From: an uncultured Hungatella sp.
GTDB lineage: Bacteria > Bacillota > Clostridia > Lachnospirales > Lachnospiraceae
Assembly (NCBI GenBank): GCA_947066955.1
Contig: CAMTAF010000020.1
Coordinates: 1 to 41,626, forward strand
Direction of reading: 5' to 3'
Length of the DNA stretch: 41,626 nucleotides
The notes under the pieces are model-generated. The model did no database searches. It saw nothing but the letters and a program-made list of their open reading frames with translations, and had not been told where the DNA came from. The position numbers and the translations under genes are program-made. This document shows positions 16,215 to 26,400 of the stretch, piece by piece (within the stretch, counting starts at the first letter, position 1; the number at the start of each line of letters is the position of its first letter).

Positions 16215-19157
16215 ATGTCTTCTGTAATCGCCGGGATTTACGAGATCCAGGATCAGATCGGCGCCGGAGGCGGCGGAATTGTATATATGGGACGTCATAT
16301 GCGTCTGGATAAAAAGATCGTTCTCAAAGCGGATAAGAGAAAACTGGGGACAAAGCCGGAGGTTCTTAGGCGGGAAGTAGACATGCTCAAGGATTTGAGC
16401 CACACCTATATTCCGCAGGTCTATGACTTTGTCCAGGAAGACGGCGTAGTTTATACAGTCATGGATTTTATTGACGGTGAGAGTCTGGACCGGATTTTAA
16501 AACGGGGGGAAGTGCCCTCGCAGCCCCAGGTCATCCACTGGGCCTGTCAGATTCTGGAGGCTTTGGTCTATCTCCACGGACAGCCGCCTTACGGAATTCT
16601 CCACGGAGATATAAAACCTGCCAACATCATGCTTAAGCCCAACGGGGATATCTGTCTCATCGACTACAACATCGCTCTTGCCCTTGGAGAAAACGGAGCT
16701 GTCAAGACAGGATTCAGCCGGGGCTACGCTTCCCCGGAGCATTACGGCATCGAGTACGCGGACAAGGGCAGGCGAATTTCCACCGCAACAAAGAACCTGA
16801 CCAATACAAAGGATGATGTGACCGAGGTGGCCGGAGGCGATGATGTGACCGAGAGCGCAGACAGCTTGTCTCAGGCTTCCTCCGGAAAAAACACAGGGGT
16901 TACAGGAAATACGGGAAGCACAGGAAGTACGGGAAGTGGCGGAGGCGTTCTTCTGGATGTCCGCTCCGATATCTATAGCCTGGGAGCCACCCTGTACCAC
17001 CTGGTGTCAGGGAAACGTCCTGCCCAGGATGCCCTTCAGGTAGAGCCTCTGGGACCGGAAGTCTGCAGCCCCCAGGTTTCCCAGATTCTCCAGAAGGCCA
17101 TGGCTTCCAATCCGGATATGCGTTATCAGACAGCGGCCCAGATGCTGACAGCTTTTCGGGATCTCCACAAAAACGACAACCGTGTCCGGAGACGCAAGAA
17201 ACGGGAAGCCATATGGACAGCTGCGCTGTCTGTCCTGTTCTTGTGCGGCGGGGCCAGCACATTTGTGGGTATGAAGCGGATGGAACAGACACAGGAGGCA
17301 TTGACTCTCGCAGAGTACTCTGCCAACAGTCTGGCTGACGGGGACGTGTCCACAGCCATCAGCCAGGCTCTCAAAGCCATCCCCACAAGAGAATCCATCT
17401 TGGAAGCGCCCCCCACGGCTCAGGCTCAGAAAGCCCTCACCGACGCGCTGGGAGTCTATGACCTGTCCGACGGCTTTAAATCCCTGGACAGCCTGGTGAT
17501 TCCGTCAGCGCCTTTTACCGCCTGTCTTTCTCCTGACGGTTCCAAGGCGGCGGCTGTATACCAGTGGGAGGTGGCCGTCTTTGACACCGGGACAGGAGCG
17601 AAGCTGGCATCGCTGCCCTCTTTGAACTCAGCCCTGTCTGACGCGGTGTTCGCGGACAATTCCAGATTGGTCTACGCGGGAGATCAGGGGGTCACGGCCT
17701 ATGATCTGGATAAACAGGCGGTTCTGTGGACCGGGGAGGAGGCGACCACCCTGTCTCTGTCCGCCGACAAGACTACTGTGGCCGCCGTAAACCGGGACGC
17801 GGACTACGGGGTCATTTACCAGATGGAAGACGGGAAGGAAAAAGTTCGCTGTTCCTTTGAGGGACACCACATGGAAGTGGCTGCTAACGATATTTTCGCC
17901 AATCCGGGAAACCGAATTTTCGCTCTGAATGGAGACGGAACCCTGCTGGCAGTGAGTTTCTACGAGGGAGAGCTGTTGATTTTTGATTTGACAAATCCTG
18001 ACAACAACTTGATCGTCTACGAGGAAAGTGAGTATCAAGACTTCGGAGGGGGATTCTCAGGAGACTATTTCGCCTTTGTGGCTAATAAAAGCGATGAATC
18101 TACATTTGGACTCGTCGACGCCAAGGAGGGAGCTTACGTAGGGGCTATGGACTCCAGAGACAAGTTTCTCATAGAAGCCGGGGAAGAGGGAATTTTCCTG
18201 GCCAGCCAGAATGTGCTGGTCCGTTTTGATCCGGATACTCTGGAGGAGACGGAGCTGGCATTTACCAACGACAAGAACATTATCGGCTTCTCTGTGGGGG
18301 ATTCCCATGTCATAGTGGCCACAGACGACAACGGTTTTTCCTTTTTTGATCAGGCTGCAAACCTGATGTCCTCGGAGATTTGCCAGGAGCCCTGTGATTT
18401 TACGGATATAGCCGGAGAGTACGGGCTTACCGCTAACCGCAGCGAGCCCTCTGTCCGTCTTATGAAGCTGGAAAGCCACAGTGACGCGGAAATCATGTCC
18501 TATGATCCACGGTATCTTCACGACGAGGCCAGAATCAGCCAGGATCAGAAGACGGTCATGCTTTTTGACTATAAAGGCTTCTCCATCTATGACAGAGAGG
18601 GAAATAATCTGGTCCAGACGGAACTCCCGGATCCGGAGACCGTCTATGACCAGCAGTTTAGAAAAGAAGAGGACTGTTCTTTTCTGGAAGTAATCTGGTA
18701 TGACGGCACTGTCCGCCGCTACAGCGCTTCCGATGGCTCTCTGTTGTCAGAGACAGAAGGGGAGCCGCCTGAAAAAGACCTGTATGAAGAATTTTTTACA
18801 AAGTACTACAAGATCGGGTCTCCTCTCCATGGAACCCCTGAGGTCTATGACTTAAAGACAGGGAAAAAAGTCGCGGAGCTGGAGAAAGACTCTTATCTCA
18901 CCTATGTAACCCAGCTGGGAGACTATGTTGTCACCGAGTACATCAGCGCCGCAGGACAGAGGTACGGACTTCTGTTAAATGAGCGGCTGGAGACTCTGGC
19001 TTACCTCCCGGATCTCTGCGACATCGCGGGAGATCAGCTGGTATTTGACTATGGAAGCGGGAATCTGCGGCAATGCCGCTTGTATTCCCTCCAGGAGCTA
19101 ATATCTCTTGGAGAGACATATCTACAAAAAGACGAAGGGAGAGATGAAACGAAATGA
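16215..19157 (+). CDS. transmembrane Ser/Thr protein kinase with propeller-like ectodomain
   Basis: A 980-aa Hanks-type kinase behind a GGGGGGG ribosome site. The kinase domain is at about 8-305: gly loop IGAGGGGIVY, Lys38 in VLK, catalytic loop HGDIKPANIM (D132, with HGD in place of HRD), metal-binding IDYN (D150, in place of DFG), SPE in place of APE, and DIYSLG. An insertion of about 64 Ser/Thr/Gly-rich residues (183-246) separates SPE from DIYSLG. One membrane helix is at about 331-352. The outer ~600 residues contain repeated beta-strand units (FTACLSPDGSKAAAVYQWEV), typical of WD40/PQQ-like propellers. The last residue's stop overlaps the next gene's ATG. The core residues support an active kinase. 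Confidence 0.93.
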   Translation: MSSVIAGIYEIQDQIGAGGGGIVYMGRHMRLDKKIVLKADKRKLGTKPEVLRREVDMLKDLSHTYIPQVYDFVQEDGVVYTVMDFIDGESLDRILKRGEVPSQPQVIHWACQILEALVYLHGQPPYGILHGDIKPANIMLKPNGDICLIDYNIALALGENGAVKTGFSRGYASPEHYGIEYADKGRRISTATKNLTNTKDDVTEVAGGDDVTESADSLSQASSGKNTGVTGNTGSTGSTGSGGGVLLDVRSDIYSLGATLYHLVSGKRPAQDALQVEPLGPEVCSPQVSQILQKAMASNPDMRYQTAAQMLTAFRDLHKNDNRVRRRKKREAIWTAALSVLFLCGGASTFVGMKRMEQTQEALTLAEYSANSLADGDVSTAISQALKAIPTRESILEAPPTAQAQKALTDALGVYDLSDGFKSLDSLVIPSAPFTACLSPDGSKAAAVYQWEVAVFDTGTGAKLASLPSLNSALSDAVFADNSRLVYAGDQGVTAYDLDKQAVLWTGEEATTLSLSADKTTVAAVNRDADYGVIYQMEDGKEKVRCSFEGHHMEVAANDIFANPGNRIFALNGDGTLLAVSFYEGELLIFDLTNPDNNLIVYEESEYQDFGGGFSGDYFAFVANKSDESTFGLVDAKEGAYVGAMDSRDKFLIEAGEEGIFLASQNVLVRFDPDTLEETELAFTNDKNIIGFSVGDSHVIVATDDNGFSFFDQAANLMSSEICQEPCDFTDIAGEYGLTANRSEPSVRLMKLESHSDAEIMSYDPRYLHDEARISQDQKTVMLFDYKGFSIYDREGNNLVQTELPDPETVYDQQFRKEEDCSFLEVIWYDGTVRRYSASDGSLLSETEGEPPEKDLYEEFFTKYYKIGSPLHGTPEVYDLKTGKKVAELEKDSYLTYVTQLGDYVVTEYISAAGQRYGLLLNERLETLAYLPDLCDIAGDQLVFDYGSGNLRQCRLYSLQELISLGETYLQKDEGRDETK
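19067..19079 (+). other. GCGGC-N3-GCCGC stem near the kinase 3' end (copy 1)
   Basis: A perfect 5-bp stem with an AAT loop inside the kinase coding sequence (residues LRQCRL). The same stem recurs at 23328-23340 (loop AAA) and 28183-28195 (loop AGT). In every case exactly 75 bases separate its last base from a downstream ATG. It marks the repeated kinase-tail/secreted-gene junction. Confidence 0.7.
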
Positions 19158-22100
19158 AATTCATCAAACGGGGAACAGCAGTATTTCTGGCAGCGCTGCT
19201 TACAGTACCAACTCAGCCAGTTACAACGGCCTACGCCAAGCCTGTTGGCGCTATGGAAGGGCAGAAGTCCCTGGAGGGAGATTTCTGGGAGCTTGATCCA
19301 GAAGAAGAATTTTCCTCGGTAGTCAATCTTTACACAGGGACAGCCAGCAATTCTGAAAGATCCTCAAAAGATGAAGTAAAGTTCAACACAGGAAACTATG
19401 TGGTCAGCGTAGTTGACCAGGAAACCTTCGATGGAGGAGAGGGAGACGCGTTCTTTGAGGAGGATGGGAGCTACACCATCAACATCCCTGAGATCAACCC
19501 ATATTTCCCCTACGAAGTACAGTTTACCGGCAGTGAAGGCACTGCCAGCAGATGGTTTGAGACCCCCGGCGACTGTGTGGAGGTGGATGGCCACAGATTC
19601 TATGTGTCCGCCTATTTTGACGGCCAGGCTGTGACCCAGATGAGCCTTGACGTGGCCGGAAAGACGGTTGTGGTGTACCCGGAAAAGAAAGAGTTCACTG
19701 ACGGCGACGGCGCGCAGTCAGCGTCCCTTTTGCCGCTGACTGAAAAGCGGCTGGAGCTGGATCTCACCGGCTTTACTCCTGTGGAGCTGTCTATGGTAAA
19801 AATCAGTTCTATTTTTACAGGAGAAGACCAGCTGAAGGCTACCGACAAGGTGATCTGGGCTTACAATAACGGGAAAGACAAATACACTGTCAGCGCCCAG
19901 GAAGATTTTATCGACCTCAGCTACCGCTCTGGTTACTGGCAGATGATCGTGGGCGATGATGATCAGCTGGCAGCGGAGAATATCCGGTATATCATTGATG
20001 TCACCGCCACTGACTCTGAGGAGTGGCTGATTCCTGCAGCTTATAAGCAGGACAGCGAGGGAAAACGGACAAAAGTTGATACCGTGACAGGTGATTATTA
20101 TTCCTATATTGATGGAAACAGACTGTATATCAGAGTACCGGTCAAAGAAGTAAGCCGTGAGGAGTTGGATATGACTTATGTGGGGCTGGAGATGAATACC
20201 GCCCTTTTCCCCAACTCGAAAATAGATCATTTCAAGGTCTATGAGGGTCGGTTTCCTGATCCGGCAAAGGCACAGGCAGAAGGGGCCGATATCACAGACC
20301 AGCTGTTTGCTACAGATATGACAGCGGCAGGGGCTGGAGTTCTGTATCCCAGAGATCTGTGGGTTACAATGGCCGCTTACGATGAAGCGGGAAATGTAAT
20401 CGGATGGCTCCCGTTTGAACTGGATTTGTACCGATCCTCGAACTATGTTTCATGCTACAGCTTATATAAAAAAGATGATAGTGGAAATACGATTTATGTT
20501 AGCTCTTCATCCTCTACCAAAACCATAGATGGGTGCGAGACCACTACCATCAGGCTGAAATATGGCTATCCCGCTGACGGAAAATATTATCCGGACTTCG
20601 ACTACAGCACGATGGGTGAGAGTCATAATGAACTGGTGACAGCCGCCTATGCAGGGACCTTCTCCTCCATTCAGGAAGCCGCGGAGGCGGGAGCGAAAGA
20701 TCTGAAAGCAGTTCTGTTCTTGGACAGTCCCTACTCGGCCGGAGAAATTTATGAAGCTGATTTCAGTCAAGGCGTATATTTTACATTCTTTGTGGGGGAG
20801 GACGGCGCACAGGAGCAGGAAGTCCATCACCTCTGTGTTAAAACCGAGGAAGGACAGCCGGAAGACCCGGTTTTCAGTGACAGCACTACTGTATACTTTA
20901 ACGGACTTTATGACAGTGACGGACATTACGTCAGATGTCTCTCCGTAGACCGTGATGAGGATTCCTATGGCGATTATTCCTACCGGACGATTCTGGTAGA
21001 CAGCGATGTGGATTTGACTTGTCTGGCGCCAACATTCAGTGTCTCAGAGGGAATTAATCTGTATGCCTCAGAGGGAAATTCAGAATCGGTTATACAGGTC
21101 AGCGGAAAAAGTGTCCACGATTTTTCGAAAGGCCCTGTCCAATACACGGCTTCCTCGGAGAGTAAGGAGTTCCAGAAAAATTACTGGCTTCAGGTAGTGC
21201 AAAAGACCGAGGGACCAGGTAAGCTCTACATAAACAGCCTGGCTGATCCTGGCGCCAAGACTGAGACAGACAGCAATGGAGTAGTCACATCTACCAGAGA
21301 GATGATCATCGACGGGCGTTATGACTATTATCATGACATTGTGCTGATTAACCAGAACACAGGCGAACTGGCCAATTTAAAGGCCGAAATTGACTCGGCG
21401 GAAGTGGAGCTGGATCCCTACTGGACTTTAAACGGAGACTATTCTCTGTCTGGTTTTGATAAGATCAGCAGGCAAGACGCCGACGGAAACTATGTCAGCT
21501 ACGGAGAACTGGCCAATATGGCTAAACTGCGGGTAGTTCCAAAAGAAAACATGGCTGACGGAAGAGAAATTTCCGGTACAATTACCATCAAATCCGGAGA
21601 ACAAGTTTTGATGGTGCTGACTCTCACCGGTACTGTAGGTGACCCCAGCATCACTACCACAGAGGTCCCGGAGGCTGTTAAATATGTTCCGTACGGAACT
21701 ATGATCCAGAACAGCAACAAATATGAGTGGAATGAGGTAAGCTATGAGCTTCTAGAGGGGACACTTCCGGCAGGCATGGTAATCAAGCCCAACGGGGAAC
21801 TGTACGGTGTTCCCACAGAAATAGGGGAGTTTACCTTTACCGTGCGAATGGAAAACAGCTTTGAGAAGTTTGCCGACAGTGTAAAAACCCTGACCTTGAC
21901 GGTTGTGGACAACACCAATGAAAATGTCGAGTCTGCTACAGACCAGGGATATGAGCTGACCAGCCGGATCCAGAATGTGGCTCTGACTTCAGATAAAGAC
22001 CAAGTGATGGTTTCAGAAGGTGTGTTCGGCCAGTTTGTGGATCTGTACTTAGACGGCGTGAAGCTGAAAAAAGATGAGGATTACACCGCAGAATCCGGGA

Positions 22101-23089
22101 GCACCAAAATCACAGTAAAGAGTCAGACATTGAAGAGCTCCAACTCAACAGGAACCCACACTCTTGGAGCCGAGTTCAGGGATGAGGACGACAACTTGAA
22201 GAGAGCTGCCCAGAACTATGAGCTCACAGAGGATGAGACGAAGCCGGGCGGAGATAAGCCAGGTGAAGACAATCCGGGTGGCGATAACCCAGGGGGAAAT
22301 AATCCAGGCGGAGACAACCCGGGTGGGAGCAATCCAGGTGGCGATAACTCAGGTGGCAATAACCCAGGCGGAAATAATCCGGGCGGTGGTATCGGCGGTG
22401 GAAGCGGCAGCACAGGCGGCGGAAACCAGGGCGGCAGCGGAAGTATTAGTGGAGGCGGCAGCAGTGGTGGAAGCAGCGGCGGAAGTGGTTCGTCCACAAC
22501 GACAGCGGTCAACGAGGCAGCAAGAAAAGGTCAAGTAGACCCAGAGAGAGGAATTATCACCGGAGAGGGCTCAGGTAATTGCCATTGGCAGCAGAGCGGC
22601 GCTGGCTGGCAGCTGATCTACACAGATGGAACCGCGGCGAAAGGCACTATGATCCAGCAGGAAAACGGAGAGACCGTTGAACAGGTACTCTGGGAGATGG
22701 TCAACGGTTCTTGGTACGCCTTCGGCGCTGACGGTTATGTGAAATCCGGCTGGGTTTATGATTATCAGTTAAACAGCTGGTATCTGACATCTGCCGATAC
22801 AGGCATGATGAGCGGATGGTACAAGGATTCCCAGGATCAGAATACTTATTACATGGATCCTGTGACAGGAAAACTGGCAGCTGGATGGAAAGAGATTGAC
22901 GGAAAGTGGTACTATTTCCAGGCTGTGTCCACAGCTCCTACATGGGAGTACAACAAGGAGACGGGAAATTGGTCCTATAATCTGAAGAGTGACGCGAAAC
23001 CATTTGGTTCCATGTATCTCAATGAGAGAACTCCTGATGGGTATTTCGTGAATATACAGGGGATTTGGGATGGGAAGAATCCACAGTAG
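19154..23089 (+). CDS. large secreted cell-wall-binding protein, paralog 1
   Basis: A 1311-aa protein whose ATG overlaps the kinase stop (ATGA), so it is probably translationally coupled to the kinase. The signal peptide MKFIKRGTAVFLAALLTVPT ends near TTAYA (residue 28). The large middle region is beta-rich; one ~135-aa module (about 430-565: YGYPADGKYYPDF ... DFSQGVYFTFFVGED) is present once. A putative Ig-like domain follows (VPYGTMIQNSN ... GTLPAGMVIKPNGELYGVPT, about 835-915), then a Gly-Asn-Pro linker, then aromatic wall-binding repeats over the last ~170 residues (NGSWYAFGADGYVKSGWVYD). It may be a partner or ligand of the kinase ectodomain, or a Tad-associated adhesin. I cannot assign the central domains. 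Confidence 0.85.
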   Translation: MKFIKRGTAVFLAALLTVPTQPVTTAYAKPVGAMEGQKSLEGDFWELDPEEEFSSVVNLYTGTASNSERSSKDEVKFNTGNYVVSVVDQETFDGGEGDAFFEEDGSYTINIPEINPYFPYEVQFTGSEGTASRWFETPGDCVEVDGHRFYVSAYFDGQAVTQMSLDVAGKTVVVYPEKKEFTDGDGAQSASLLPLTEKRLELDLTGFTPVELSMVKISSIFTGEDQLKATDKVIWAYNNGKDKYTVSAQEDFIDLSYRSGYWQMIVGDDDQLAAENIRYIIDVTATDSEEWLIPAAYKQDSEGKRTKVDTVTGDYYSYIDGNRLYIRVPVKEVSREELDMTYVGLEMNTALFPNSKIDHFKVYEGRFPDPAKAQAEGADITDQLFATDMTAAGAGVLYPRDLWVTMAAYDEAGNVIGWLPFELDLYRSSNYVSCYSLYKKDDSGNTIYVSSSSSTKTIDGCETTTIRLKYGYPADGKYYPDFDYSTMGESHNELVTAAYAGTFSSIQEAAEAGAKDLKAVLFLDSPYSAGEIYEADFSQGVYFTFFVGEDGAQEQEVHHLCVKTEEGQPEDPVFSDSTTVYFNGLYDSDGHYVRCLSVDRDEDSYGDYSYRTILVDSDVDLTCLAPTFSVSEGINLYASEGNSESVIQVSGKSVHDFSKGPVQYTASSESKEFQKNYWLQVVQKTEGPGKLYINSLADPGAKTETDSNGVVTSTREMIIDGRYDYYHDIVLINQNTGELANLKAEIDSAEVELDPYWTLNGDYSLSGFDKISRQDADGNYVSYGELANMAKLRVVPKENMADGREISGTITIKSGEQVLMVLTLTGTVGDPSITTTEVPEAVKYVPYGTMIQNSNKYEWNEVSYELLEGTLPAGMVIKPNGELYGVPTEIGEFTFTVRMENSFEKFADSVKTLTLTVVDNTNENVESATDQGYELTSRIQNVALTSDKDQVMVSEGVFGQFVDLYLDGVKLKKDEDYTAESGSTKITVKSQTLKSSNSTGTHTLGAEFRDEDDNLKRAAQNYELTEDETKPGGDKPGEDNPGGDNPGGNNPGGDNPGGSNPGGDNSGGNNPGGNNPGGGIGGGSGSTGGGNQGGSGSISGGGSSGGSSGGSGSSTTTAVNEAARKGQVDPERGIITGEGSGNCHWQQSGAGWQLIYTDGTAAKGTMIQQENGETVEQVLWEMVNGSWYAFGADGYVKSGWVYDYQLNSWYLTSADTGMMSGWYKDSQDQNTYYMDPVTGKLAAGWKEIDGKWYYFQAVSTAPTWEYNKETGNWSYNLKSDAKPFGSMYLNERTPDGYFVNIQGIWDGKNPQ
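22246..22395 (+). repeat. NPGG/DNPGG coding repeat linker
   Basis: About ten consecutive five-residue units of the type (G)xNPGG, read as GDNPGGNNPGGDNPGG and similar, encoded by near-identical 15-bp units. It separates the Ig-like part from the wall-binding repeats. The second paralog has a shorter version (about four units, 27384-27440), consistent with replication slippage. The long minus-strand ORF here is a shadow of this repeat. Confidence 0.88.
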
Positions 23090-23114
23090 TAAACTTTTAT
23101 AATGATAAACGGGG

Positions 23115-23142
23115 AAGAGCCAGATAATTTGATCTGGCTCTT
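23115..23142 (+). terminator. hairpin after paralog 1 (repeated after paralog 2)
   Basis: AAGAGCCAGAT (23115-23125) pairs perfectly with ATCTGGCTCTT (23132-23142) across a 6-nt loop, 26 bp after the stop codon. The identical stem follows paralog 2 at 28110-28138. There is no real U-tract, so termination may be partial, allowing readthrough into paralog 2. Confidence 0.6.
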
Positions 23143-23157
23143 GATCACCTCATCAAC

Positions 23158-23418
23158 CTTACCTATGTAACTCAGTCAGGGGAATATATCGTAACCGAGT
23201 ATGTCAGCGCGGATAGAGAAAGGTATGACTTTCTCCTTAACAGCCGGTTGGAGACCCTGACTTATCTCCCTGACCTCTGTGATATCTCAGAGGATCAGCT
23301 GGTATTCGACTATGGAAGCGGGAATCTGCGGCAAAGCCGCTTGTATTCCATCCAGGAGCTTACAGCTCTTGGAGAGACATATCTAGAAAAAGAAGAAGGG
23401 AGAGATGACACGAGATGA
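23158..23418 (+). pseudogene. duplicated 3' end of the kinase gene (86 codons)
   Basis: Translation in one frame gives LTYVTQSGEYIVTEYVSADR ... ending DDTR and a stop. It matches the last 86 residues of the kinase (from residue 895) with no gap and about 65 identical positions by hand alignment. It has no start codon or kinase domain. Its stop overlaps the ATG of paralog 2 (ATGA), exactly as the true kinase stop overlaps paralog 1. It is the relic of a tandem duplication of the kinase-tail plus secreted-protein unit. It fills the otherwise empty 325-bp gap. Confidence 0.93.
23328..23340 (+). other. GCGGC-N3-GCCGC stem (copy 2)
   Basis: Same stem as 19067-19079, with an AAA loop, inside the duplicated kinase tail. 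The downstream ATG of paralog 2 (23415) is again exactly 75 bases beyond its last base. Confidence 0.7.
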
Positions 23419-26400
23419 GATTCATCAAACGAGGAACAGCAGTCCTTCTGGCGGCGCTGCTTACAGTTCCAACCCAGCCAGTCACAACGGCCTACGCCTG
23501 GTCAACAGGGGGAACAGAGGGCCAAAATTTGGAGGGAGGGTTCTGGGATGCGGATCCTGACAACAGGTTTTCTACTGTGACAAACCTTTACACAGGAACC
23601 GCCAGCAATTCGGAAAGATCCTCAAAAGATGAAGTAAAGTTCAACACAGGAAATGGTCAGGTCAGCGTAGTTGACCGGGAAACTTTTGACCAAGGAGAGG
23701 GTGATGCTTTTTTTGAGGAAGACGGGAGCTATACCATCAATATACCGGAGAGCAATCCGTTCTTCCCCTATGAAGTGCAGTTTACCGGCAGTGAAGGCAC
23801 TGCCAGCAAGTGGTTTATGACTCCTGATGATAGTGTGGAGGTAGATGGGCATACGTTCTATGTGTCTGCTTACTTTGACGGTGAGGTTGTAACCCAGATG
23901 AGCCTTGACGTGGCGGGGAAGACTGTGGTGGTGTATCCAGAGGCGAAAAAGTTTGTTGATGAGGATTGGGCGGAAGTGGAGTCGCTTTTGCCGTTGACTG
24001 AAAAGCGGATGAAAGCGGATTTCACCGGATTTACCTCTATGGAGCCTGACACGGTGGACACTGAAGGAGATGAGGTGCGGAAAGATTCGCTTTTGCCGCT
24101 GACTGAAAAAAGACTGACTGCGAATTTGACTGGATTCACACCAGTAGAACTGACCATGGTGGAACTTAAAGAAGTTTTTGCTGGAGAAGAATCATTGAAA
24201 CCAGAAGATAAGATCATCTGGACTTATGGGACTGGAAATGATAATTATACGGTCAACGCTCAGGAAGATACCATAGACTTTAGCTACAGAACTGGATCAT
24301 GGCAAATGATTGTAGGGGATGATGATCAGCTGGCTTCGCAAAATATTCGCTATATTGTTAATACACAGACAGCTGATGCGCAAAAATGGCTGACAACAAC
24401 TGTTTACAGTGAAGACAGTGAAGGGAACCGAAGCCCGCTTGTTCCTACAAGAGGAAATTATTATTCATATACTGACGGAAATCGACTGAATATCTCAATA
24501 CCAGTGAAGGACAACGGGACTACAGAACTAATCTATGTAGGACTGGGAATGAATACCGCTATCTTTGAAAATCCAAGATATGACCATTTTAAAGTATATA
24601 GTGGTGAATATAATGATCCCATAAAAGCCGAAACAGAAGGAACTGATATTACAGAACAGGTATTTCCCTCTGATATGACCGTATCTGGGGCAGGAATCCA
24701 TTATCCAGAAGACTTTTGGGTAACGATGATAAGCTATGACAAATCCGGTAAAGTTACGGGGTGTCTTCCGTTCCAGTTAGATATGCGATTGATCCAAAAT
24801 GAGATATCTATTGTATTATATGAGGAAGATAGCCGTGGAAACCAAAACAGCGTAAGCAGTACTATCTATCAATCTGAAAATGACAATGATTATACAGATT
24901 ATACAGTAACTTTGAGAAATGGATATGCTGCCGATGAAAAATATTTTCTGAAACTCAGTTACACACGGTTGGGCATTGAAAATAATGACATGGTAACAGC
25001 TGTTTATACAGGACTATATTCGTCTATAGCGGAAGCAATAGAGGCAGGGACCGATCCTATTCTGCTAGAAAAAGGGTACGAATCTGATTATAGTCAAGGT
25101 GTATATTTTACGGTTTTTGTAGGTGATGACGGTTCAAACAACCAGGAGATCTATAAATTCTGTGTTAAGACCATGGCAGTTCAGAATACTCTGTCTTGTT
25201 CTGGATTATATGAGGTAGACGAATATGGCACATGGCATGTAGACAGTTCAATTTATGCAGAAAATAAGGAAAACTGCGAATATTATACGATAAAACTGGA
25301 AGGTGGATATCCCGCAGACAAAAATTATTTTCTGACATTTAGCTATTATAGGTTTGGCATTGAAAACAATGAATTGGTTACAGCCGCATATATAGGTTCA
25401 TATTCATCTATAAAAGAAGCCACTGAAAGTGGAGCAGAAGATCAGAAGGATACGCTGCTATTAGGAAAAGGATATGAGGCTGATTATAGTCAAGGTGTAT
25501 ATTTCACAGTCTTTGTAGGAGATGACGATTCTGAAAATCAAGAGATATATAAATGCTGCGTTAAGACCGAGGCAGTTTCAAATTCCTTATATTGTTATGG
25601 GTTATTTGCAACAGACATTAATGGGGACATCATAATAGATGAAATAAGCAATTCTGTTTCTACTCGGATTGAGAATGGCTGCACGATGCGCACAGTAACA
25701 TTGAAATATGACTACCCAGTTGATAGTAAATATTATGCGATTTTCAAATATTGTGAGATGGGGTATGTAAGTAATGCGTTAGTAACAGCTGCATATGCAG
25801 GACAATATTCTTCTATAAAAGAAGCAGAGGAGGCGGAGGCAGAAAAGCTTAAATATGATGATAATTGGGATTCGGATACTTGGGATACTTGGATTTACGA
25901 AGCTGATTACAGCCAAGGTGTATACTTTACATTCTTTGTAGGTGAAGATGGTTCGGAAAAGCAAGAAATCTATAAGTATTATATCATAACTAAAAAGCCG
26001 AAAGATCCCGTTCTCAGTGATAGTACCAGTATAGATTTTATAGGTCTTCGAGATGAGAAAGGAGAAGCTGTCAACTGCTATATAGTCGACTCTTATGAAG
26101 ACTCTTATAGCGATCACTGTTATCGGACAATCCTTGTTGACAATGACGTAGATCTGACACGTCTAGCACCTGAGTTTTCGATTGATGTGGCTGGAATCAA
26201 CCTGTATGCTTCCGAAGGAAATTCTGAACCAGTCCGTCAGGTCAGCGGAAAGAGTATTCATGATTTTTCCAAAGGTCCGGTTCAGTACACAACATCTTCT
26301 GAAAGTAAAGATTCTCAAGCAAACTACTGGCTTCAGGTAGTACAAAAAACAGAAGGCCCGGGACAGCTTTACATAAACAGTCTGGCAGATGCGGATTCGG

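Noticed and set aside
22216-22512. Proline-rich 98-aa minus-strand ORF
   Set aside because: It is the antisense reading of the Gly-Asn-Pro linker repeat in paralog 1.
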